Origin: Bacteroidales bacterium UBA1195
GTDB taxonomy: Bacteria; Bacteroidota; Bacteroidia; Bacteroidales; WCHB1-69
Length of the DNA: 23,468 bases
Direction: 5' to 3'
Assembly (NCBI GenBank): GCA_002309855.1
Contig: DBYD01000057.1
Span: 7,127-30,594 of the forward strand
Shown here: in pieces, positions 7,974-14,235 of the stretch
How positions within the stretch are numbered: position 1 is the first letter of the stretch
Layout: each line of letters opens with the position of its first letter
Notes under the pieces: generated by a model
What the model saw: only the letters and a program-made list of their open reading frames with translations
Told to the model about the DNA's origin: nothing
Database searches by the model: none
Translations under genes and position numbers: made by a program

Positions 7974-8750
7974 TTACAAATAATTATAAGGAGTAAGCTC
8001 CTTTTCCGAAACTGCAAAATTACCAAATTTTTCGTTAAGTCTGGCGAATATTTCAGATTTTATCAGGCATTCGCTCTCATAATGTCCGACCTCAACTATC
8101 AGAATATTATCCTGAAAGTCTATAAAATCATGATAATGAGCCTCGCCCACAACAAATGCATCGGCTCCGCGGCGTATTGCGTCCTGCAGCATGAATCCTC
8201 CCGCACCGCCGCATGCTGCCACGCGACGGACAGGTTTCCCCCGAAGGCGGCTGTGCCGGAGTACGGGAAGCCGCAGCTGTTTTTTCACCATGGAAAGGAT
8301 TTCCCCCTCCTCCATTGGCGCCTCCAGCTCCCCGATTATGCCGCCTCCAGCATCGGGCAGGCTGCAGTTTGGCTGGAGAAAATCCGTGTTCTCCAGACCG
8401 AGAGTCCGGCCAAGGCAGGCGTTAACCCCGCTGCGCACGTTGTCCAAGCAGGTGTGTGCCGAATAGATGGCAATTCCGTTCTTTATGGCCTTTATCACAA
8501 TCTGTTCCGAAAGTTTGCCGCCGCATACCTGACGCAGCGGATGGAACAGCACCGGATGGTGCGAGACAATAAGGTTGGCACCGGTAGCCGCAGCCTCCTC
8601 CACCCTTTCGGGCGTGACATCAAGACATACCAGACCTCCGAGGAACTCTGTCTCAGGATCCCCTACCTGCAGGCCGGAATTGTCGTAACTCTCCTGGCAC
8701 GCAAGCGGCGCCCAGGCCTCCATGTATCCGATTATTTCCTTTATTTTCAT
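7974..8750 (-). CDS. Nif3-like dinuclear metal-centre protein
   Basis: A 258-aa member of the Nif3/YbgI family, toroidal hexamers with a two-metal site; often annotated as GTP cyclohydrolase 1 type 2 homologue, though the physiological role is unsettled. Metal-ligand motifs are visible: SHHP (H64, H65), YSAHTCLDN (D103) and GHYESE (H223, E227). At 258 aa it is the short form, lacking the PII-like insert of roughly 100 residues common in other Bacteroidetes and Firmicutes homologues. It heads the housekeeping run with the zinc-ribbon gene 20 bases downstream. No clear promoter element is seen in the 63-base gap upstream. Confidence 0.93.
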   Translation of the reverse strand: MKIKEIIGYMEAWAPLACQESYDNSGLQVGDPETEFLGGLVCLDVTPERVEEAAATGANLIVSHHPVLFHPLRQVCGGKLSEQIVIKAIKNGIAIYSAHTCLDNVRSGVNACLGRTLGLENTDFLQPNCSLPDAGGGIIGELEAPMEEGEILSMVKKQLRLPVLRHSRLRGKPVRRVAACGGAGGFMLQDAIRRGADAFVVGEAHYHDFIDFQDNILIVEVGHYESECLIKSEIFARLNEKFGNFAVSEKELTPYNYL

Positions 8751-8813
8751 GATAGGATTGGTTGGTTATGGTTATTAACTCGTTTTTTATATTGAAGAAA
8801 TTTAGATTTACAA

Positions 8814-10295
8814 CTATTTATTATTCTGTCTCCCCAGCAACCCCTGTACAGCCTGTCCGAATTTGGTCAGATAGTATTTCTGCCTTGGGTGGTGAAGGTT
8901 CTCAGGATGAGTTCTTTCTATCAAGCCTGCTGCAATGGCAGGAACAATAAACTGTTTAATGAACAGTTGCTTACTTTGTGGTGAACAGTTCGTGACCATT
9001 TTTAGTTCAGGCACAGACATTTCTTTTTCTTTAAAACTTTGTATCAATGATTTAACTTGAATTGACAAGTCTTCAAGTAGCCGGTGAACAGCTGGTGAAC
9101 AGTTGGTTTCATCATCCTCCTTCACCACCACGCTGAATGCGGTCAAATAACTAACATTGAACACCGCTTCCGGATTTTCATTTTCCCTTAACAAAGTCTG
9201 CACTTCGTTTATGCCATGATTAAACATATTGACATAATTCAACGTTTTCATCATTTCCGCCACCACACCGTTACGATAGTCGTTCACATATGGGAAATTC
9301 TCCGGACGAGCTTGCCCGTACAATCCGCCTGGATTCATCACCTCAATGTGGTTATCATATTGATAAAGGCGTGTGGGCATGTTAGACTGATAATCCCGAT
9401 GCATCACAGCATTCATCATTAATTCGCGCAATGCCTTGAATGGATAGTTCAACACATCCTTCTCCCGAAAAATACTCACTGGAACAGGACGTTTCGTTAC
9501 AATAGCATCACGGATGAAGTTCTCCAATTCCGGCAGCATTTTGTAGAGGCAACCGTCAAATCTCCGCTCATTCAATATCTCGCCACCATTAGTGCTTCCC
9601 TTAAAGCGCACAAACTGAATATAGGCTCCAGGCATGAAATACCTTGGGTTGTTGCCAAACATGATGAGTGCGGCATACGTAGGGCAATTCCAATGTAAAT
9701 TGAAAAGATGCAATGAGGCTAACTGCTCCTCCAACGACCGCTTATCACTGACAAGCACATCAGCATTGATGGCCTTTGGCAAATATTCACTAACAATGGT
9801 TTTTACGTCAATATCCTCCAATTTCGCCTCGCGACATGGACATGTGTCGAAAGTTGGGAGACTTGCAGCACAACGTTCGGCAAGAATACGTTCTTCATCA
9901 GCACTGGCAATGTCACGACGAGGTCCTATTCTAATGAAAGTACGGCCACGGTAGCGGACAGGCGTATCGAATGATGGTGTCACTTCCACCACCAGAACAT
10001 CGCCCATATCTGTTTCAACCTTCTCTGTACTCATCACTGGCAGGGGCAGAATATTTCCGTCAGAACGTATGCCGCTAATCTTCTTCATTAGTGTATCGTC
10101 CACTTTCAAACCATCTATTTCCCCATTGTTTCTCACGCCTATCAACAGATAGCCTTTTTTCCGTGTGCCGGGCATATCATTGGCAAAGGCACATATAGCC
10201 TCCTGGAACTTGTCCATATCGCCTGTTGAAGTGGTCAGCTCTATGCGGTAGTTTTCATTAATGGCAATTATCTCATATAATTCTTCCAGTGTCAT
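8814..10295 (-). CDS. AlbA_2/Schlafen-domain ATPase-like regulator
   Basis: A 493-aa protein of the AlbA_2 plus RecG-like ATPase class. Residues about 5-125 form the AlbA_2 (divergent AAA/Schlafen) domain, with KGYLLIGVRNNGEIDG and RTFIRIGPR as recognisable strands. Residues about 285-370 form a GHKL-type ATPase (HATPase_c_4): ALRELMMNAVMHRDY contains the N-box (Asn 295) and NPGGLYG the glycine motif. The C-terminal 90 residues look like a winged helix. Such proteins are usually transcriptional regulators or accessory/defence genes. I chose the ATG at 10295 (MTLEEL); the frame also opens at a TTG at 10334, inside a hairpin. The gene looks more AT-rich than its neighbours and adjoins the CRISPR locus, suggesting accessory origin. 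Confidence 0.88.
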   Translation of the reverse strand: MTLEELYEIIAINENYRIELTTSTGDMDKFQEAICAFANDMPGTRKKGYLLIGVRNNGEIDGLKVDDTLMKKISGIRSDGNILPLPVMSTEKVETDMGDVLVVEVTPSFDTPVRYRGRTFIRIGPRRDIASADEERILAERCAASLPTFDTCPCREAKLEDIDVKTIVSEYLPKAINADVLVSDKRSLEEQLASLHLFNLHWNCPTYAALIMFGNNPRYFMPGAYIQFVRFKGSTNGGEILNERRFDGCLYKMLPELENFIRDAIVTKRPVPVSIFREKDVLNYPFKALRELMMNAVMHRDYQSNMPTRLYQYDNHIEVMNPGGLYGQARPENFPYVNDYRNGVVAEMMKTLNYVNMFNHGINEVQTLLRENENPEAVFNVSYLTAFSVVVKEDDETNCSPAVHRLLEDLSIQVKSLIQSFKEKEMSVPELKMVTNCSPQSKQLFIKQFIVPAIAAGLIERTHPENLHHPRQKYYLTKFGQAVQGLLGRQNNK

Positions 10296-10330
10296 GTTTC
10301 TGCAACGTTTTGAATAGTTAGTGTATTGCT

Positions 10331-10367
10331 CCAACTAAAAGTTGGTTAATCATTTTTTGCAAAAATA
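10331..10367 (-). promoter_or_regulatory. Candidate -7 element and 5'-UTR hairpin of the AlbA_2 gene
   Basis: TATTTTTG (10367-10360, minus strand) matches TAnnTTTG. Just downstream, CCAACT-TTT-AGTTGG (10345-10331) forms a perfect 6-bp hairpin that would lie in the leader RNA, or act as an operator, about 36 bases before the ATG at 10295. No convincing -33 TTTG is seen. Confidence 0.45.
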
Positions 10368-10427
10368 CACAAAATAACGTTACGATTTTCACATCGAAGA
10401 AGAAAAAATAATCCTTGTTTTAGTGGA

Positions 10428-10478
10428 CTTTTGGTGCAAAACGAACGCAGTCGAGCGCAGCTCGGACTGCTGAGGTGC
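10428..10478 (-). repeat. Structured element copy 1, internally deleted, inside a CRISPR repeat
   Basis: First 51 bases of the 76-bp element, starting CTTTTGGTGC right after the repeat's GGA; 48 of 51 bases match copy 3. The sequence then jumps from the element's GGTGC to the repeat tail TTTGTAAG. This is explained by a deletion between two TGC triplets, one in the element and one in the repeat. The inner stem GCAGTC-GAGC / GCTC-GACTGC is perfect here. Strand is given as that of the inferred array transcript. Confidence 0.8.
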
Positions 10479-10498
10479 TTTGTAAGTTAAAGTTAGTA

Positions 10499-10588
10499 AA
10501 ATCAAACTGAAAAAAGAAAGTCCTGAAACACAGGCATTAAGAGGCCCGAACCGAGCAATCATCCCACATCCTTCCTCCAGTTTGATTT
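10499..10588. repeat. 11-bp inverted repeat bounding a 90-bp segment
   Basis: AAATCAAACTG at 10499-10509 and CAGTTTGATTT at 10578-10588 are perfect inverted copies, lying in the 166-bp interval between the first two repeat units. No reading frame, CRISPR repeat or known element is recognisable between them. It may be a small palindromic insertion or chance. Confidence 0.4.
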
Positions 10589-10675
10589 CGCTTGCAAAAA
10601 TAATAAATAATGTAACACCATTTGACATAAGCGGAAGATTTTTTATCAAATTATTTATATCCTTATTGTAGTGGA

Positions 10676-10751
10676 AATTTGGTGCAAGCCGAACGCAGAC
10701 AAGCGTAGCTTGATTTGCTGAGGCGCAGCCCAAATTCAGCGAAGCTAACTG
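10676..10751 (-). repeat. Structured 76-bp element copy 2, inside a CRISPR repeat
   Basis: Same length and position as copy 3 (between GGA and AGATGCTCTG of the repeat). The outer stem reads AATTTGG / CCAAATT where copy 3 has CTTTTGG / CCAAAAG, and the inner hairpin reads CAAGC-GTA-GCTTG where copy 3 has GAGC / GCTT; both stems remain paired. The core GTGCAAGCCGAACGCAG and TGCTGAGGCGCAGCC resembles dispersed intergenic elements I recall from Bacteroidales genomes, not verified here. Confidence 0.85.
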
Positions 10752-11260
10752 AGATGCTCTGTGAGTTGTTGCGGTGGTTTCGACAAGCTCAACCACCGCG
10801 TGGTCTTAATCCTTGTTTTAGTGGAATATGCACTGTGAGTAATGAACATTTACGAGACAGGAACGAAGGTTGTGATGTCTTAATCCTTGTTTTAATGGAA
10901 GATGCTCTGTGAGACAAGGCTTGATGCTGTCTGCTCATTGGAAAAGTCGTCTTAATCCTTGTTTTAATGGAAGATGCTCTGTGAGATATCATGTTATAAT
11001 GATATATTCACTTTGGGGTGAGTCAAAATCCTTGTTTTATTGGAATATGCTCTGTGAGTTATGAATGGGTCGCAGCCCAATAGGTCATTAAGCTGTCTTA
11101 ATCCTTGTTTTAATGGAAGATGCTCTGTGAGATCAAAAAAACAAAAATCATGGACGAAAAGAGAGTCTTAATCCTTGTTTTAATGGAAGATGCTCTGTGA
11201 GCAGGCATGAACGAGATAATTGAACTGCTGCGGCGGAGTCTTAATCCTTGTTTTAATGGA

Positions 11261-11336
11261 CTTTTGGTGCAAACCGAACGCAGTCGAGCACAGCTTGGAC
11301 TGCTGAGGTGCAGCCCAAAAGCAGCGAAGCTAACAG
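11261..11336 (-). repeat. Structured 76-bp element copy 3, in the leader-proximal CRISPR repeat
   Basis: Splits the repeat unit 11238-11350 after its 23rd base. Outer stem CTTTTGG / CCAAAAG, inner stem GCAGTC / GACTGC, and a small AGCGAAGCT hairpin near the end. No clear target-site duplication beyond one or two bases is seen. It has no reading frame, so if mobile it would need help in trans. Confidence 0.88.
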
Positions 11337-11350
11337 AGATGCTCTGTGAG

Positions 11351-11511
11351 AGCAACATTTTAAGTCGCATAACACACCTTTTTCAAGAAAAAGTGTACCT
11401 GCTTCCAACGCTGCAAAAGTACTAAATAATCCAAAATGTCAAAGAACGCGGCAATGAAAAAAACGTTTCAAAAAAACAACGTATTCCGGCTCCTGGTTAT
11501 TATATCCACAT
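11351..11511 (-). promoter_or_regulatory. CRISPR leader with promoter
   Basis: The 161 bases between the cas10 relic and the first repeat. On the minus strand TACTTTTG (11421-11414) matches TAnnTTTG exactly and TTTG (11443-11440) fits a -33 box with an 18-base gap, placing the start of transcription near 11407, about 57 bases before the first repeat. A hairpin (11374-11396, arms ACACTTTTTC and GAAAAAGGTGT with one bulge) would lie in the transcribed leader. No convincing gene remnant is seen here. Confidence 0.7.
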
Positions 11512-11625
11512 TCACACTTTTAAATATTTACTACCACGAACAGAACCTGTGTCTGCCCTCTGATAGAATTTCCCGATATCATGCAGCAGCGCTGCCAAAT
11601 AAACTTTTTCTCTTAATGTATCCAT
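11512..11625 (-). pseudogene. cas10: Truncated cas10 (csm1-type) relic
   Basis: A 37-codon frame starting one base after the cas6 stop. It encodes MDTLREKVY then LAALLHDIGKFYQRAD, which is the N-terminal HD-nuclease opening of Cas10/Csm1: the HD pair at residues 15-16 and the conserved LHDIGKF. Intact Cas10 proteins run to roughly 750-850 aa, with palm/GGDEF domains making cyclic oligoadenylate. Here the frame ends at a TGA after SKYLKV, and the CRISPR leader follows; everything else of cas10 and the usual csm2-csm6 genes is missing. The HD motif alone could come from other HD proteins, but the position directly behind cas6 and beside an array makes Cas10 by far the best reading. Cmr2-type Cas10 has a different N-terminus, so a type III-A/D ancestor is favoured. 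Confidence 0.85.
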
Positions 11626-11626
11626 A

Positions 11627-12328
11627 TTATTCGTTATTATCTTCGTTTTTCTTTTCATACTTCCTCACCACCGTCCCCATTCCCAGACTCACACCCTTGC
11701 CTAATCCGATATAGTCCGGCAGGCTCACATTGCTCTTAAACTTCGCATCGAAAGCCATCATCTTCACGCCTTTGTAAGTGATAAGACAAGGTTCTTCCAT
11801 TGCCACTATCTTGCATTCCACCTGCTTCTCGAAACGGATGCCCAAGCCTTTGGCCATCGAAAGGATATTGCCTGTGAGCAATTTTTCAAGCATGGCGTAT
11901 TTTTCCGCCAGACTTTCCAAAGCCATGTACTTGGCATAGTTCACCTGATTCAGCGGCAGCCATTTGCGGATGCGATAGATGAACATCGTATCCCATAGCT
12001 GCAACAGATGCCGGTACGCATTTGTCCGCTCCACCTGGAGCGTGACACAGCGGGAACCAATCAGGACATCAAAACTGCAATTGGCAAAAAAAGCACCGAA
12101 CTTCTCCACGCCCTCTCCCACACATACAATGGCCGCCTTACGATTAATCCGTTTGTACTGGATCAGCGGATAACGGTATCTCAACCGTTCATCCGACTCA
12201 TGATTATGAAAAAGCAGGCTTTCCGACCCGGAATTGGCAATCACCGCGCCCCTGAATGCGGGAACCTCTTCGGGAGCAATCTCGTTATGGAAAAAAATAA
12301 TCCATATTTTCAATCTATTACCTTCCAT
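11627..12328 (-). CDS. cas6: CRISPR pre-crRNA endoribonuclease Cas6
   Basis: A 233-aa RAMP-fold ribonuclease that cuts repeat RNA to release crRNAs. The C-terminal glycine-rich loop GLGKGVSLGMGTV (residues 208-220) is the Cas6 signature, preceded by an AFDAKFKSNVSLP segment. Residues 5-13 (RLKIWIIFF) form the first RAMP strand; H41 or H43 (FHNHES) are candidate catalytic histidines. The frame is intact from the ATG at 12328, the only reasonable start, with AGGA almost touching it. A promoter match lies 34 bases upstream. The cas10 relic starts one base after its stop. No other cas gene is in the window, so this Cas6 either serves this array alone or works in trans for another system. Confidence 0.92.
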   Translation of the reverse strand: MEGNRLKIWIIFFHNEIAPEEVPAFRGAVIANSGSESLLFHNHESDERLRYRYPLIQYKRINRKAAIVCVGEGVEKFGAFFANCSFDVLIGSRCVTLQVERTNAYRHLLQLWDTMFIYRIRKWLPLNQVNYAKYMALESLAEKYAMLEKLLTGNILSMAKGLGIRFEKQVECKIVAMEEPCLITYKGVKMMAFDAKFKSNVSLPDYIGLGKGVSLGMGTVVRKYEKKNEDNNE

Positions 12329-12361
12329 TCCTACATAATCTGTATTATTTGCATAAAATTA

Positions 12362-12395
12362 CAAATATAAAAATAATCGGGATACAAATCACAAA
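12362..12395 (-). promoter_or_regulatory. Candidate cas6 promoter
   Basis: TATATTTG (12369-12362) is an exact TAnnTTTG -7 element. TTTG occurs upstream at 12395-12392 (22-base gap) and 12388-12385 (15-base gap); the first is the better -33 candidate, and it reaches into the 3' end of the GSCFA gene. cas6 therefore probably has its own transcript. Confidence 0.6.
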
Positions 12396-13387
12396 CAATC
12401 TGAAAAAAAATATCGTTCTTCCACCGTGAAATCCAGCATCGGATATTCCGTCCGAAGGTGCGCCAGCTCCTCCTGCCATTGCTGTCGGAAACGCACGAAG
12501 GCCTCGGATTGCGGAAAGGCAGGCCGGTGTCTCATGGCGGCAGCCAACGCCTCCAGCCGACGGTTCAGTGCGACAGTCTCTTCTGAAAACGACACGGAGG
12601 AGAGACATTGCCAGATGTATGCCACAGCCTCATCCGAAGGGTGGATGCGGTCGGTCGCGTAAAAACGGTAGTCCCGCAAATCGTCAGTCATGATTTCGTA
12701 TGCCGGAAAATAGAATGTCCCGCCAACATGTTCCGTAAGCCGTTGGCAAACCAGCCGCAGGGACGCCTTGCTCAGGCTGTTTTCCGAAAAATCGTTTCCG
12801 AGATACCGCACCGGACTCACTGTCAATATGCAACGCAAATCCGGACGTATCGCCTTCACCCGTTGCAACGCCTGTTCCAACCCTGCAGCCGCCTCATCAA
12901 CCGAAAGCATCTGCCGGTCGAATGACTGGGCCGGCATCTTGTGACAGTTGGCAGCCACACGGCCATCCTGCTTCAGACGGTAAACGACATTTGAACCTAA
13001 AGTAAGTAACAGGAAATCTGTTTTCCGAAGAAATTCACGCCCTTCACGCAACGCATCGCGCATCTGTTGCAGGCAAACTTTCTTGTCCGGATTGGAGAAA
13101 CGGCTGTGAAAGTCAAAACTGTGCCAGCAGCCCTCATGGAAAAACAGCCGCTCCTCCCCGATTTCAGTTTCTTCGGTCAGGAGATTCAGGCATTCAGCCA
13201 CAGAAAGCGGATTGAACAGGATGCCGGACGGATTAATCAAAATATTGAATTTCCGTTCGGCCAACATCTCACCTATCCGCTCGGCAAAACAGGAGCCGAT
13301 ACAGAGCAGCCGGTGGGAATGGCTGACAGCAAATGGAAACTTGAAAAGCGGGATAACAGTCCTGAAGGTCTCTATTGTCGGTTTCAT
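12389..13387 (-). CDS. GSCFA domain protein (SGNH-hydrolase-like)
   Basis: A 332-aa protein of the GSCFA family, named for the motif seen here at residues 31-35 (GSCFAERIG). LTLGSNVVYRL near 130, ILTVSPVRYL near 188-196, and a late TDRIHPSDEAVAYIW (D246, H249) match the SGNH-hydrolase layout in which Ser, Asn, Asp and His form the active site, suggesting an esterase-like activity on an unknown substrate. No signal peptide is obvious. Its ATG overlaps the stop of the helix-hairpin-helix gene by four bases, so the two are coupled. The stop lies 60 bases before cas6. Confidence 0.9.
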   Translation of the reverse strand: MKPTIETFRTVIPLFKFPFAVSHSHRLLCIGSCFAERIGEMLAERKFNILINPSGILFNPLSVAECLNLLTEETEIGEERLFFHEGCWHSFDFHSRFSNPDKKVCLQQMRDALREGREFLRKTDFLLLTLGSNVVYRLKQDGRVAANCHKMPAQSFDRQMLSVDEAAAGLEQALQRVKAIRPDLRCILTVSPVRYLGNDFSENSLSKASLRLVCQRLTEHVGGTFYFPAYEIMTDDLRDYRFYATDRIHPSDEAVAYIWQCLSSVSFSEETVALNRRLEALAAAMRHRPAFPQSEAFVRFRQQWQEELAHLRTEYPMLDFTVEERYFFSDCL

Positions 13388-14169
13388 TTCGTGGTCAGAT
13401 AAGGTTTTAGTCGGTAATATAGTTCCGGATAGACGCGTGTTGCGCTCCGCATTTCATCCAACGAACGGAAACGTCCCTTATTGTCCCGCCATACGACAAT
13501 AGTTTTTGCCAGATAGTAATCAATGTAGGGATGCTTCACCAGCTCGTTCACATTTGCCTGATTGATATTCAGTTTACGCAGGGCACCTGCAGTGTCAATT
13601 GAAATGTATGGAAGTATCTGATGCCATCTGGCACTGTCAATAATTCGGATTTCAAGCAGCTGGCTGATGTCGGCAAAACCGCCAAGACGCTCCCTGTATG
13701 CGACGATTTCCCGTGCCGTCCGTGCCCCTATTCCGGGGATGGTGCGCAGCAGCAACGTGTCCGCCCTGTTAAGTTCGACCTTTTCAGCCGAAAGCGAGCG
13801 TTTTTCCGGATATTTCTTAATGAAAACATGGCTGCTGTCCATTGAAAAAGCGGCCATCCCTTCATGTTGCGTCGGACGATGGCGATAATCGGAACCATTA
13901 TTGACAGGATGGGGACGGTTGTAACGCGCCATGGCGGCCTGCCTGCGCTCAGCCCACACAGCATCGGCCGAATCTGCCAGAAATTGCTGTCGTTCCTCAA
14001 AAGCCAGATAACGCTGGTATTCCTCAGCATCCAAGGGCGGCAAAGGCTTGGGGGGAAGTATTACCAGCATGACGCGCAAAGCGAGTAGCAGAATAACCAG
14101 CACGGACAGCACCAACAGTCCGCGACGTTCAGCAGAAGTGCATTCAAAAAAGCTTTTCCATTTTTCCAT
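13384..14169 (-). CDS. ComEA-like helix-hairpin-helix membrane protein
   Basis: A 261-aa protein with a single N-terminal membrane segment (residues 18-38), a variable charged linker and two helix-hairpin-helix modules: LNRADTLLLRTIPGIGARTA (about 133-152, with the PGIG turn) and INQANVNELVKHPYIDYYLA (about 202-221). This is the ComEA-type DNA-binding arrangement, anchored by a transmembrane helix and facing the periplasm; in competent bacteria ComEA binds incoming DNA, but a competence role is only inference here. It starts 66 bases after the parC stop and overlaps the GSCFA start by four bases. Confidence 0.88.
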   Translation of the reverse strand: MEKWKSFFECTSAERRGLLVLSVLVILLLALRVMLVILPPKPLPPLDAEEYQRYLAFEERQQFLADSADAVWAERRQAAMARYNRPHPVNNGSDYRHRPTQHEGMAAFSMDSSHVFIKKYPEKRSLSAEKVELNRADTLLLRTIPGIGARTAREIVAYRERLGGFADISQLLEIRIIDSARWHQILPYISIDTAGALRKLNINQANVNELVKHPYIDYYLAKTIVVWRDNKGRFRSLDEMRSATRVYPELYYRLKPYLTTK

Positions 14170-14235
14170 TTAGGGTTGGTGTTAGTATTTAAAGCATAAG
14201 TTGAAATTATTTATTTTAACATATTTGTTTACAGG

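Larger units (their letters stand above)
10405..11350 (-). CRISPR. Degenerating CRISPR array, nine repeat units
   Basis: Repeat of 37 bp, plus-strand form beginning GTCTTAATCC and ending GCTCTGTGAG. Four copies are identical (10877-10913, 10949-10985, 11095-11131, 11165-11201); two are diverged (10803-10839, 11022-11058); three are split by an inserted element (10405-10486, 10653-10765, 11238-11350). The seven intervals between units from 10766 on are 37, 37, 35, 36, 36, 33 and 36 bp and unlike each other, as spacers should be. Transcription is inferred on the minus strand: the reverse-complement repeat ends GGATTAAGAC, like the 8-nt handle left by Cas6 (ATTGAAAC type), cas6 lies upstream in that direction, and repeat decay is worst at the low-coordinate (distal) end. 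The first interval (10487-10652) is 166 bp and is not a normal spacer. Confidence 0.95.

Noticed and set aside
10389..10796. 135-codon minus-strand frame across the array's distal end
   Set aside because: It translates CRISPR repeat halves, the structured elements and the palindromic spacer; no domain or start signal. It is a by-product of repeats.
11059..11094. Spacer sharing GCAGCCCAA with the 76-bp element
   Set aside because: Only nine bases match and no stem is conserved; likely chance.
10789..11370. Minus-strand frames with recurring SHRASSIKTRIKT peptides
   Set aside because: The recurring peptide is simply the CRISPR repeat read in frame; not a repeat protein.
11470..11520. Possible C-terminal remnant of another cas gene (frame ending IITRSRNTLFF) after the cas10 break
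   Set aside because: Too short and unmatched to any Cas protein I know; it could be chance.
11436..11714. 92-codon plus-strand frame over the leader, cas10 relic and cas6 end
   Set aside because: It runs antisense to cas6 and the cas10 relic, and no family is recognisable.
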